A stretch of 23,169 nucleotides of DNA from a virus, in the IMG/VR virus record IMGVR_UViG_3300028558_000099, positions 1-23,169 of that record. One strand, given 5' to 3'. Position 1 is the stretch's first letter. Every line of letters starts with the position of its first letter. Positions 14,666 to 22,215 of the stretch are shown here, one piece after another. The notes beneath the pieces are model-generated. The model was not told where the DNA came from, did not search any database, and saw only the letters and a list, made by a program, of their open reading frames with translations. A program made the position numbers and the translations under genes.

Positions 14666-17641
14666 TTATACGAATTCGACTCCACTGTTCGAAATTATAA
14701 AATCAATTCCTATATATTCAACGGATTTTGTGGGTGTCAAAACTATCCGCCCATTCAACTTGTTTGCAGCCGCGTCTGCAGCCGAATTATTAGTGCTGTC
14801 CATGATGACATTGAAGTCATCAAGCCCTGATTGAACTTGAATTAAACCAAGCTGCTCATTTGCAGACTTCACGAACAAGTCTCTCGTTGCCTGAGTGTTT
14901 TGCTCAAACGTGATGCCATTCGCTATTCCAATTATGATGCGCTTGACTTCAAGTAACAACCTGCGCACGTTTACGCGGTTGAGCGATGTCTTTGCGACCT
15001 GCAACGTCTTCTGACCATAGATAACAAACCCTGCACGTGGGAACGTTGCGATCGGGTTGATACGACTGTTGCTCAGCCTGTCTCTGTCGGCAGTGTTCAA
15101 GCGAACGACCACAGACTTGACGTCATCGAGCGCAGCCCTATTGAAACCAGCGGGAGCAAACCAAGGATAAGCAACTCTATCATTGAAGCCAATTGCACCG
15201 AGCGCAGTCACCGACGCCGGAACTCTTACGCGACGCTTGTTGACTGTGTCATCAATTGAAACATCAGGGAAATACGTACCAACGTAGTTGTTATCAATTG
15301 CGCGCGCATCAAAGATGTTTGCAGTCTTATTCACTGATGGTTTATTGATAGTATCAAACAAACGATTTTGGTTATCATCGTACGACGGAATGTCCATGAC
15401 GTAAAACGCAAGACCATACTCCTTTACTTTTTGTGCAGCATAGTCAGTGATGAACGAGTCACGAATTCCAGGAATTGCCAACACGTTGACGTTCACTGTC
15501 ATCTTGTCAGACATGATGTCAATCGCTTTTTTATACGAAGCGACTGTGCTATTCTTTTGTCCAACGCCACCCATGTTAGACGCAAGTCCAGGCGACACGT
15601 AATTTTGTTCTGCTCCGCCAAGCGCGTCGAATGATGAAATTTTGTCATTCATCCTGACTGCGTCTAAGTCCAAGAAGTTCACGCCGTCGAACCCACCGTA
15701 CATGAACGTTGAGAACTTTGCATAGTGTGAAAATTGATTGAACGTCGCAGCAGATCCAGACTGTAACAAGGTTGCAAATGTTAGTCGCTTTATACTTGAA
15801 TTCTGATCAACAATCGTGTAATCAGTCGAGTTCACAGTTGCATTGCGTATATACGCAGCTTCACGCATGTGATCAGTGACTGACGACGTGAGCGCCAATG
15901 TCGATGTTACTGACAGTGCAACCTTTGCAAGCGTGAACTTGTTGTCATTGAACGTGTCTGCGCCTGAACCTGTGACCAACGTGTCAAGCTGCGCAATGCC
16001 TAAGAATTTCGTGTACGACGAAATCAACGCGTTGGGCTCTGACGACAGGTTTGAATTTGTTGGATTATCGTTTCGTTCAAACTTGACGCCCCAACAATAG
16101 TTTGGATTTGTCACCTCTGTTGGACCAGGTTGTCCAACGAACGCGGGTTGTGACGACGGAACTTCGCCACGGGTGACCTTAAACCTAAACGGAACGGGTG
16201 GTAAAATAGATCCCGTTATTGCGCTTGCCGTTCCCAAAATTCCTGCGAGCCGCGGGACGTTCGTGTCATGGTCTGCAAGTGCGTCGTTTGTCTTCAATAA
16301 TTGAACGCCTCTAAAACCAAACGGAAGAATTGTTTGTGGTAGAATTGCACGATCTACTTCTTCTGCAATTTGCACTCTAACGTACTTTGACACGTTTGCG
16401 TACTTACCTGAAGACACAACGCGCTTTTCACTGTCTTCTACGTCAAAGTTGAAGAATACATTACGATCGCCAATCAATTTTCCAACGTAATGATCGCTCT
16501 GAGGATCAAGCGTGCATCCTGGATACGACTCCAGAACGTTCATGTTCGTGTCTGTGTCATTAAACGCACGTACTTGAACAGTAAATGAACCAAACTTGTT
16601 CGTAGGATCGAGCGAAGCCTGTAGGTTTGTTATTGTTATCTTTGTCTGCGTGTTTGCGTACTCGCCGTCGTCCATTGCTTCAAAGTAGAACAAATCGTAC
16701 TCTTTCGTGCCAAAGGGTTGCGAGATGAACATTGGCGTCTTCGCAGTCTTGTAACGTGACTTGAACGATCCGAACGCGTTCAAACAATTTCGTCCTGAAG
16801 CTGTGTTATTTGTTGAACCCGCAAGTATTGCTACATACGATGACGACAATATTTCAGCGTCAACTGCAAAATCAGCATACAAAAGGTGTTGTCGTGAGAC
16901 AAATTGACGTGGATCTGTGTTCAAAACTTTTCCAAAGTAATTTTGATCGTCAGGATTGAATGAAGCGCTGTAAATTGCAATTCCGGAATTTCCATCTGTG
17001 CTCACGTTTAAGTTGCTGCTCGAAACAATGAGTTTGAATTGTCCACCACTATCAGAAACGGCCGCTATGTCGTTTGGACCTGCACCAACAAAAGCGTTGA
17101 CGCTTGACGACGCTATGTGTTGCACAGCAATGCGAGCGCCTGTTGCAAGCATGATAGCACCACGCACGACGTTGATTGGCTTTGAGACATTAAAACTGTC
17201 ATTATCGTCAAACATCGGCATTCCTGTTGTTTCTTGTGAAGAAACATTGCCTTGTTGAGCCAAAAATTGAACCATTCCTGTATGTCGAGTTGGAATTGGC
17301 TGCAGCGCGTCGGGAAGCACGCTAACTCCTGCGTTCAGCGTTTCACCGTTTCCGTCTTCCATGTCTGATCCTGCGCCAAGAACCCTAAGATAGGTTAACG
17401 CGGTTCGATTATTGAGCCACTCGTTTGCAGCGTAAGTTCCGGGCTTGTAAATGTCCAATCCACCAAACGTGTTCGTGAAATCACCTAAATTTCCAACAAC
17501 AACGGGCACAAACGCTGGGCCCTTATTTGCAGTTCCAATAACACCAGCAGGCACGCCGATTGGGCCGGTGGGTGCGGGTTGTGATTGATCAATCTCTCGT
17601 TCAAGGATGCCAGGTGAATTGAGTATTTGTTCGGACGCCAT
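14666..17641 (-). CDS. Tail sheath protein, T4 gp18-like, copy 2
   Basis: A 991-residue sheath paralogue. I start it at ATG 17641 (MASEQILNSPGILEREIDQS), which has AGGAGA upstream and begins with the usual sheath N-terminus; the frame is open 25 codons further, but that stretch is promoter-like sequence. Family features: GVPAGVIGTANKGPAFVPVV, AANEWLNNRTALTYLRVLGAG, WFAPAGFNRA, YGQKTLQ, LNRVNVRRLLLEVKR, and a final VEYIGIDFIISNSG. It shares the domain order of copy 1 but differs at many positions even in the core, so the duplication looks old. Both copies look intact. It is encoded first, directly after the gp15-like gene. Confidence 0.92.
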   Translation of the reverse strand: MASEQILNSPGILEREIDQSQPAPTGPIGVPAGVIGTANKGPAFVPVVVGNLGDFTNTFGGLDIYKPGTYAANEWLNNRTALTYLRVLGAGSDMEDGNGETLNAGVSVLPDALQPIPTRHTGMVQFLAQQGNVSSQETTGMPMFDDNDSFNVSKPINVVRGAIMLATGARIAVQHIASSSVNAFVGAGPNDIAAVSDSGGQFKLIVSSSNLNVSTDGNSGIAIYSASFNPDDQNYFGKVLNTDPRQFVSRQHLLYADFAVDAEILSSSYVAILAGSTNNTASGRNCLNAFGSFKSRYKTAKTPMFISQPFGTKEYDLFYFEAMDDGEYANTQTKITITNLQASLDPTNKFGSFTVQVRAFNDTDTNMNVLESYPGCTLDPQSDHYVGKLIGDRNVFFNFDVEDSEKRVVSSGKYANVSKYVRVQIAEEVDRAILPQTILPFGFRGVQLLKTNDALADHDTNVPRLAGILGTASAITGSILPPVPFRFKVTRGEVPSSQPAFVGQPGPTEVTNPNYCWGVKFERNDNPTNSNLSSEPNALISSYTKFLGIAQLDTLVTGSGADTFNDNKFTLAKVALSVTSTLALTSSVTDHMREAAYIRNATVNSTDYTIVDQNSSIKRLTFATLLQSGSAATFNQFSHYAKFSTFMYGGFDGVNFLDLDAVRMNDKISSFDALGGAEQNYVSPGLASNMGGVGQKNSTVASYKKAIDIMSDKMTVNVNVLAIPGIRDSFITDYAAQKVKEYGLAFYVMDIPSYDDNQNRLFDTINKPSVNKTANIFDARAIDNNYVGTYFPDVSIDDTVNKRRVRVPASVTALGAIGFNDRVAYPWFAPAGFNRAALDDVKSVVVRLNTADRDRLSNSRINPIATFPRAGFVIYGQKTLQVAKTSLNRVNVRRLLLEVKRIIIGIANGITFEQNTQATRDLFVKSANEQLGLIQVQSGLDDFNVIMDSTNNSAADAAANKLNGRIVLTPTKSVEYIGIDFIISNSGVEFV

Positions 17642-17712
17642 AGAAAAAAGTCTCCTGTTTTCTAAATATACATCACCAACGCGCAGTTGAGTTACTGTAT
17701 ATTTATTAGATT

Positions 17713-19458
17713 TCACTCGTCAAGCAATATGCTCACTCCTCCCAAAGACGCATCACCAATCGCTATGACGCTCTCACCGGTGAACTTATTCACGCTTCTC
17801 ACCTTTACGTATCTTATCACCTGTTGACCTTTTTCGTTAATTGATGAAACCTTTTGATAACGCGCAATAGGAACACCTCGCGGCACAGTCGACAACGCAG
17901 GATCCTGTGGACTTGGATCGATTTCAGCCATGCCAGGATTTTTGTACAACAACGTGTTTCCGTCAAATCTATGATCCGGACGCTTGTTTGCATTTTTACT
18001 CATTGGCAACGTTGGATCATCTGCACCCAAGAATGGATCGACTATATCTGTAGTACCTGACCCGTAAAGTGGTGCTTGACACGTTGCAACATAATAATCT
18101 GCAAACAAAAATGTTGTCGTTGATGTTGTGAACGTAAGCACAAGCCCAGTGTTTGTCGGAACTGCACCCGAAATTTTTGTGAGCAACATTATTCCTGACA
18201 CTGGAACTAAAATTTGTTGTCCAAACGTCACACCACCATTTAACGAAATTTGTACTGCCACGTTTCCTGATGTTACGTATGCAGCAGACCCGATCAAATT
18301 TGACACTATTTTCACGCGTAAACGATAATTTCCATTTGGCGTTCCGGAAACAGAAATTAATCCTGTACCAGTCGCATGAGATGTGATTGATGAAACTACA
18401 CCGCTATTGATTAATGATTGGGTGAGATTTGACGTCGATATCTCAAACGACACTTGTGGCGCTGACACGTACCTTCGAACAGGTATTGGCTGTCCAGGTT
18501 CACGAGGTGCAAATGAATATCCTTTTATCGTGACAGTGAACTCGTACTTTATCACCCGTTCTTCGGCTGAAAAATCGTCAGCATTTTCCTTTGACGAGTA
18601 CGAGTTATTATCAACGACTGCGACGAACCAGTAGCCCGCAGGTGTGTCAATTCGCCACGCATTTCCCTGTGGAAGAAATGAACCCATCAACTGTCCCAAT
18701 AACTGGTTCATGTGTGTCGTGTACTGTGCCCAAAACGTGACTTCGTACGTTGCAGTGAAAAACTGTGGCGACGGGAGAACAATTATCTCAAATATGTTGT
18801 TTGTCTTGTTTGACTTCAACAATGCGCCGCTTGCGACGTCTGTGTCTGTCAAAAGCAAATCACTTACGCTTCTTGACGTCGCAGGTACAGAATTGCTTTC
18901 TTCAACCAACACTGGACTATTATCGTCGCCAACGATTTCATCGTCTGAGCTCGTTCCCAATGTCTCTGACACGACGTCAACACCTGCGCTCGACGCAACA
19001 TTTGACTGATGTTGTAATCCCAGGCGATTTATGCTATTTTGATACGCCCTATCGCTCTTGTCAAGCCTGCGCTTCACGACGAGCTCACCGGTCTGTTGGT
19101 TAATTCCTCTCCCGTTGATGTCAGTCGACATGTCCTGCACAACAGAAGTTCGCAACACGCTCATTATGGGAAGCTTTAGGCTGCCATTTCTGTCGCGCAT
19201 TGAGCGAAGCTTTTTCATCAACGCCCACTTTTCACCTGCTTGAAACACGACGCTCAACTTTTTTGCACCATCAACGTCGTCACCGGAAACTTGAAATCCA
19301 ATCTCTTTGTTAAAGAGGTTGAATAACGCCTTGTCTACATCTTCAATTCCAACGGGTGAAATGAACAAGTCGCTCGGCGTTGCCGAATATCCCGTTGGCA
19401 ACGGGGGTACAGAAAACAAACTCTTTTGGTAACAAGACGCTGTCTGACGAGTGGGCAT
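17713..19458 (-). CDS. Neck/tail-completion protein, probably gp15-like, with inserted beta-domain
   Basis: A 581-residue structural protein. Residues about 25-110 (DLFISPVGIEDVDKALFNLF ... LKLPIMSVLRTSV) and about 240-330 (ATYEVTFWAQYTTHMNQLL, then FLPQGNAWR, GYWFVAVVD) resemble the two halves of T4 gp15-type proteins that cap the tail tube and sheath. Between about 345 and 465 is a Ser/Thr/Gly-rich domain (GNYRLRVKIV, ISLNGGVTFGQQ) like a beta-sandwich repeat common in phage virion proteins. The C-terminus has a KVSSINEKGQQVIRYVKVR strand pair. T4 gp15 is about half this length. Its place just before the sheath genes matches T4 order. The gp15 assignment is inferred. Confidence 0.65.
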   Translation of the reverse strand: MPTRQTASCYQKSLFSVPPLPTGYSATPSDLFISPVGIEDVDKALFNLFNKEIGFQVSGDDVDGAKKLSVVFQAGEKWALMKKLRSMRDRNGSLKLPIMSVLRTSVVQDMSTDINGRGINQQTGELVVKRRLDKSDRAYQNSINRLGLQHQSNVASSAGVDVVSETLGTSSDDEIVGDDNSPVLVEESNSVPATSRSVSDLLLTDTDVASGALLKSNKTNNIFEIIVLPSPQFFTATYEVTFWAQYTTHMNQLLGQLMGSFLPQGNAWRIDTPAGYWFVAVVDNNSYSSKENADDFSAEERVIKYEFTVTIKGYSFAPREPGQPIPVRRYVSAPQVSFEISTSNLTQSLINSGVVSSITSHATGTGLISVSGTPNGNYRLRVKIVSNLIGSAAYVTSGNVAVQISLNGGVTFGQQILVPVSGIMLLTKISGAVPTNTGLVLTFTTSTTTFLFADYYVATCQAPLYGSGTTDIVDPFLGADDPTLPMSKNANKRPDHRFDGNTLLYKNPGMAEIDPSPQDPALSTVPRGVPIARYQKVSSINEKGQQVIRYVKVRSVNKFTGESVIAIGDASLGGVSILLDE

Positions 19459-19473
19459 AATTAAATAATAACT

Positions 19474-19851
19474 ATGTCAAACGTTGAACAACATTTACAA
19501 GAGAAAACTACATTTGAAAAAACAACGTCTGCACGTTCACCTGAGTGGCACAAGGTCGAACATGACTTTGTGTCAAAAAACAAGACGTGTGTGGCATGTG
19601 GAGGAACAGAAAAGCTACAAGTTCACCACATGCATCCGTTCCACTTACATCCCGAGCTTGAACTTGACGAGAACAACTTGATCACGCTGTGCATGCAGCA
19701 CGAAAAGGAGTGTCACTTGTTCATTGGCCACGGTGATAGCTGGCGCGCTTATAATCCAAACGTGTTAAAAGACGCCGCGATTGTACTTGCTGATCAGACA
19801 AAGCGAGATGAGATTATAACAGAAGTAAAGAAGAACAAATTGCTCGTTTAG
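19474..19851 (+). CDS. Small HNH endonuclease
   Basis: A 125-residue HNH protein: SPEWHKVEHDFV (22-33) before the domain, C39-x2-C42, HH at 51-52, N68 in DENNLITLC, C73, H76 and H81. This is a near-complete HNH fold with a zinc site, probably a free-standing homing endonuclease. Its ATG is only 15 bases from the divergent start of the gp15-like gene, and its stop overlaps by four bases the 3' end of the broken gene at 19848-20053. Base composition is close to its neighbours, unlike the other endonucleases here. A packaging-associated HNH nuclease is possible but less likely. Confidence 0.8.
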   Translation: MSNVEQHLQEKTTFEKTTSARSPEWHKVEHDFVSKNKTCVACGGTEKLQVHHMHPFHLHPELELDENNLITLCMQHEKECHLFIGHGDSWRAYNPNVLKDAAIVLADQTKRDEIITEVKKNKLLV

Positions 19852-20053
19852 TACGGGTTCGTCAATCTATCGGCTTGTAACAAACGACGTCTAATACGTT
19901 TAACTCTACGCATTATCTGATCAAATTCAGTTGTCGATAAATCGTTATCATTTGTCCACAGCTCAACACATTAAGCATGTGTGTCTCAAGATCATTATAA
20001 CGCCTATCCCAATCTCGTCGAAGTATTCTCAGTAAATGTTTTGGAACGTACAT
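19848..20053 (-). pseudogene. Small gene broken by a one-base frameshift
   Basis: From ATG 20053 (GAGGAGGT directly before it) the minus strand reads MYVPKHLLRILRRDWDRRYN and on to ...THMLNVLS, then loses sense and stops at 19913. The next frame (-1) carries a convincing continuation: ELWTNDNDLSTTEF, then DQIMRRVKRIRRRLLQ, ending LTNPY at 19848. Restoring one base near 19966 (TTGGAGCTG instead of TTGAGCTG) would give one helical, basic protein of about 68 residues. It starts seven bases after the upstream gene, as expected for an operon member. It may be a pseudogene, a sequencing error or, less likely, programmed frameshifting. Family not recognised. Confidence 0.55.
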
Positions 20054-20059
20054 ACCTCC

Positions 20060-20323
20060 TCAACAATCTACCCAATCAGGTTTCTTTTCATTGTACACGC
20101 AACCACGATCTTCAACGCGTACAAGCGCTGACAGTGGGAAATAAAAATCCAATCTCTTCCCACATTTGACGCAGACGAGCTCACGCCAAATGGGATGACT
20201 TTCGTTGTACGCACCGACGTAAGGCATGCACTTGAGCACGTGTTCAATGCCAGGCTTTCCCTTACACCACTTTTTGCGATCCTTTTTTGATCGATGTGGG
20301 ATAGGTTTATCGTCGTCAATCAT
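20060..20323 (-). CDS. Small zinc-ribbon-like protein (87 aa)
   Basis: An 87-residue basic protein: HRSKKDRKKWCKGKPG near the start, CVKCGKRLDFYFPL in the middle and a Cys-terminated end (KPDWVDC). The C-x-x-C-G-K-R pair with other Cys suggests a small zinc ribbon. I do not recognise the family. It starts at ATG 20323, five bases after the stop of the upstream gene. Another frame of similar length over the same bases (20068-20319) was rejected because it lacks this Cys pattern and coupling. Confidence 0.6.
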   Translation of the reverse strand: MIDDDKPIPHRSKKDRKKWCKGKPGIEHVLKCMPYVGAYNESHPIWRELVCVKCGKRLDFYFPLSALVRVEDRGCVYNEKKPDWVDC

Positions 20324-20327
20324 GTTT

Positions 20328-20570
20328 TCATTCGCTCACAATAGCAAGTTTTCCACCAGACTTAGGACACGCAAGCATCAAAATATCATATCCCTCATCA
20401 TTTGGTATATCAATTGCCACGCCTTGCGATGTAACACACAAAAACAATTCTTTGCCTGTTTCAGTTTCAGGTACATCAAGTTCAATACAATTTCCCATGC
20501 TTTTTAGCATGGGATTATTTGCGAGTTTGAGATCGAGATTTGACTGAATTCGTAGTTTAATTTTTGCCAT
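20328..20570 (-). CDS. Hypothetical protein (80 aa)
   Basis: An 80-residue protein starting MAKIKLRIQSNLDLKL, mostly beta by appearance (CIELDVPETETGKELFLCVT, then GVAIDIPNDEGYDILML). No family is recognised. The start ATG 20570 follows an A/T-rich leader without a clear Shine-Dalgarno. The coding sequence contains an 8-bp-stem hairpin at 20493-20514. Confidence 0.6.
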   Translation of the reverse strand: MAKIKLRIQSNLDLKLANNPMLKSMGNCIELDVPETETGKELFLCVTSQGVAIDIPNDEGYDILMLACPKSGGKLAIVSE

Positions 20571-20605
20571 GTAAAAATACTAAGCTACGTTATAACTTTC
20601 GTACA

Positions 20606-21271
20606 CTAATCAGCGTAAAATGAACTACCCGTGTCTTCATCGTTACCTCTCGGCGAAACTTCGCGCGGGCCATTTTCGGGTAATTCAAGCACGCCATTTT
20701 CAATTAGTGCACGTTTGTCGCCTGTTTTACCTTGTGAATTCTCGGAGAAACCTCTCTCCTGAACAAAAGTCGTTTGCACGGCATCTTTATCAAGATATTT
20801 CTCATCAGTCGGCCCCTGAATGAGCGCCTGGAACTCAGTCTCACGAGCTTTCGTACCTGATATCTTTATTGAATTACGATATTCGGGCAACCCAAACGAA
20901 TTTTTCAGTGCTATTTTGTCCGAAACAACGTAAAAGACGTCTGAGAACGAAAACATGTCGCCAATGTTACAATTTATTCCCCTGTCTAACAAGTCTCTGT
21001 ACTGAATGAAAACTTCGATAGTCCAGTGTGCGTCGACACCAAATTTACCAGTCGTTGTGGGTTGTTGGTTTGACGTGTCGACGAGAGCCGCAATGCGGAT
21101 TGGGTGATCGAAAATTTTAGCAGAACTCTCATTATAGATACCGTGCGTTTTTGTTTTGAGTTCGTTGATGGGATAATATATTATTTCTGTTCCCACAACA
21201 TCACGTGTGACCTCTTTGGTAATATCTGAAAGAAAATTAATTTCTTTTTGCCCAACAAATAATCTTGACAT
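20606..21271 (-). CDS. Probable neck / head-tail connector protein
   Basis: A 221-residue protein starting MSRLFVGQKEINFLSDITKE, then VVGTEIIYYPINELKTKTH, a middle KFGVDAHWTIEVFIQYRDLL, GDMFSFSDVFYVVSD, and a disordered acidic C-terminus (about 175-221). The layout (short helix, then 'G-x-x-I-x-YYPI', a KFG...IEV strand, then 'GD-x-F-x-F...F-x-V') resembles T4 gp14-type neck proteins and related connectors in marine myophages, as I recall them. Its position before the gp15-like and sheath genes fits T4 order 13-14-15-18-19. The assignment is inference; tail terminator is the main alternative. On the minus strand TATAAAAA lies about 20 bases upstream of the ATG. Confidence 0.5.
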   Translation of the reverse strand: MSRLFVGQKEINFLSDITKEVTRDVVGTEIIYYPINELKTKTHGIYNESSAKIFDHPIRIAALVDTSNQQPTTTGKFGVDAHWTIEVFIQYRDLLDRGINCNIGDMFSFSDVFYVVSDKIALKNSFGLPEYRNSIKISGTKARETEFQALIQGPTDEKYLDKDAVQTTFVQERGFSENSQGKTGDKRALIENGVLELPENGPREVSPRGNDEDTGSSFYAD

Positions 21272-21322
21272 TTTTAATAACTAGTTTTTATACACTCACA
21301 AAACATTTATTAATATTAATAT

Positions 21323-22165
21323 ATGAAAAAAACGTTACCTAAGAATTATAAATTTCTCGTCTACAAACACACATGTACGATAACGAATAAATCATATATC
21401 GGATACACATCAAAAACAATGGAAAAACGTTGGGAAGAACATCTTACATGTGCTGCCACTGGTAAACGTTGGAAAATTTCAATTGCACTGTGTGAACATG
21501 GCATTGATGATTGGGAACACACTATTCTTGGACATTTCGAAACAAAAGAAGACGCCGCAAAATATGAAATAGAAATGATTGCAAAATATGACACTCATCG
21601 TAACGGTTACAATTCATCGCCAGGAGGATTTGGTGGTAGCACGTTTAAAGGTGGTAAACACACACCACAATCAATTGCACATTTCGTAGAAGCACAAAAT
21701 CGACCTGAACAAAAATTGTTGCTTCACAATATACACGTAGGAATACCAAAATCACCTGAACATTGTGCCGCGATGCGCGAAGGTGCAAAACATCGTCCAC
21801 CAATTTCAGAAGAAACACGTCAAAATTTAAGCGATGCACAACTAATTGCGCAAAATCGTCCTGAAGTAAAACAAGCAAAAAGTGAAAGACAAAAAGAACT
21901 TTGTAAAAATCCTGAGTATCAAGAAAAACGCGTTATGACTTTACAAATAACAAATAAAACGCCTGAAACAAAAGCAAAACGCAAAAAAGCATCAGATGGT
22001 GAAAATAACGGGATGTTTGGTAAAACTCATTCAGACGAAGCAAAACAAAAAATGTCAAAAATACGAATGCGTGTTACGCATTTACGTTGGTTTGCAACAA
22101 GACTTGCAAATGCGTTACAATTAAAGAATTTCACAATAAACGTAAGAACAAATAAAGATTACTAA
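21323..22165 (+). CDS. GIY-YIG homing endonuclease
   Basis: A 280-residue protein with an N-terminal GIY-YIG nuclease domain: LVY at 12-14, YIG at 25-27 in NKSYIGYTSKTMEKRWEEH, R36 and H40, then the catalytic-Glu region KYEIEMIAKY (80-89) and NGYNSSPGG. The C-terminal half has NUMOD3-like DNA-binding segments: GIPKSPEHCAAMREG, RPPISEETRQNLSDAQ and GENNGMFGKTHSDEAKQK. It is A/T-rich compared with neighbours and on the opposite strand, between the neck gene and the peptidase gene. This matches free-standing phage homing endonucleases of the T4 Seg type. The domain assignment is firm; the target site is unknown. Confidence 0.9.
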   Translation: MKKTLPKNYKFLVYKHTCTITNKSYIGYTSKTMEKRWEEHLTCAATGKRWKISIALCEHGIDDWEHTILGHFETKEDAAKYEIEMIAKYDTHRNGYNSSPGGFGGSTFKGGKHTPQSIAHFVEAQNRPEQKLLLHNIHVGIPKSPEHCAAMREGAKHRPPISEETRQNLSDAQLIAQNRPEVKQAKSERQKELCKNPEYQEKRVMTLQITNKTPETKAKRKKASDGENNGMFGKTHSDEAKQKMSKIRMRVTHLRWFATRLANALQLKNFTINVRTNKDY

Positions 22166-22196
22166 TCACGTAGTGAATAAAAACGTCTTATAACTC

Positions 22197-22215
22197 AAGT
22201 GAATATTTTTCACTT
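22197..22215. terminator. Possible bidirectional A/T-rich hairpin between convergent genes
   Basis: AAGTGAA-TATTT-TTCACTT forms a 7-bp stem with a five-base loop. It lies between the convergent GIY-YIG and peptidase genes and overlaps the peptidase stop codon. The stem is weak and neither side has a long T-run. Confidence 0.3.
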
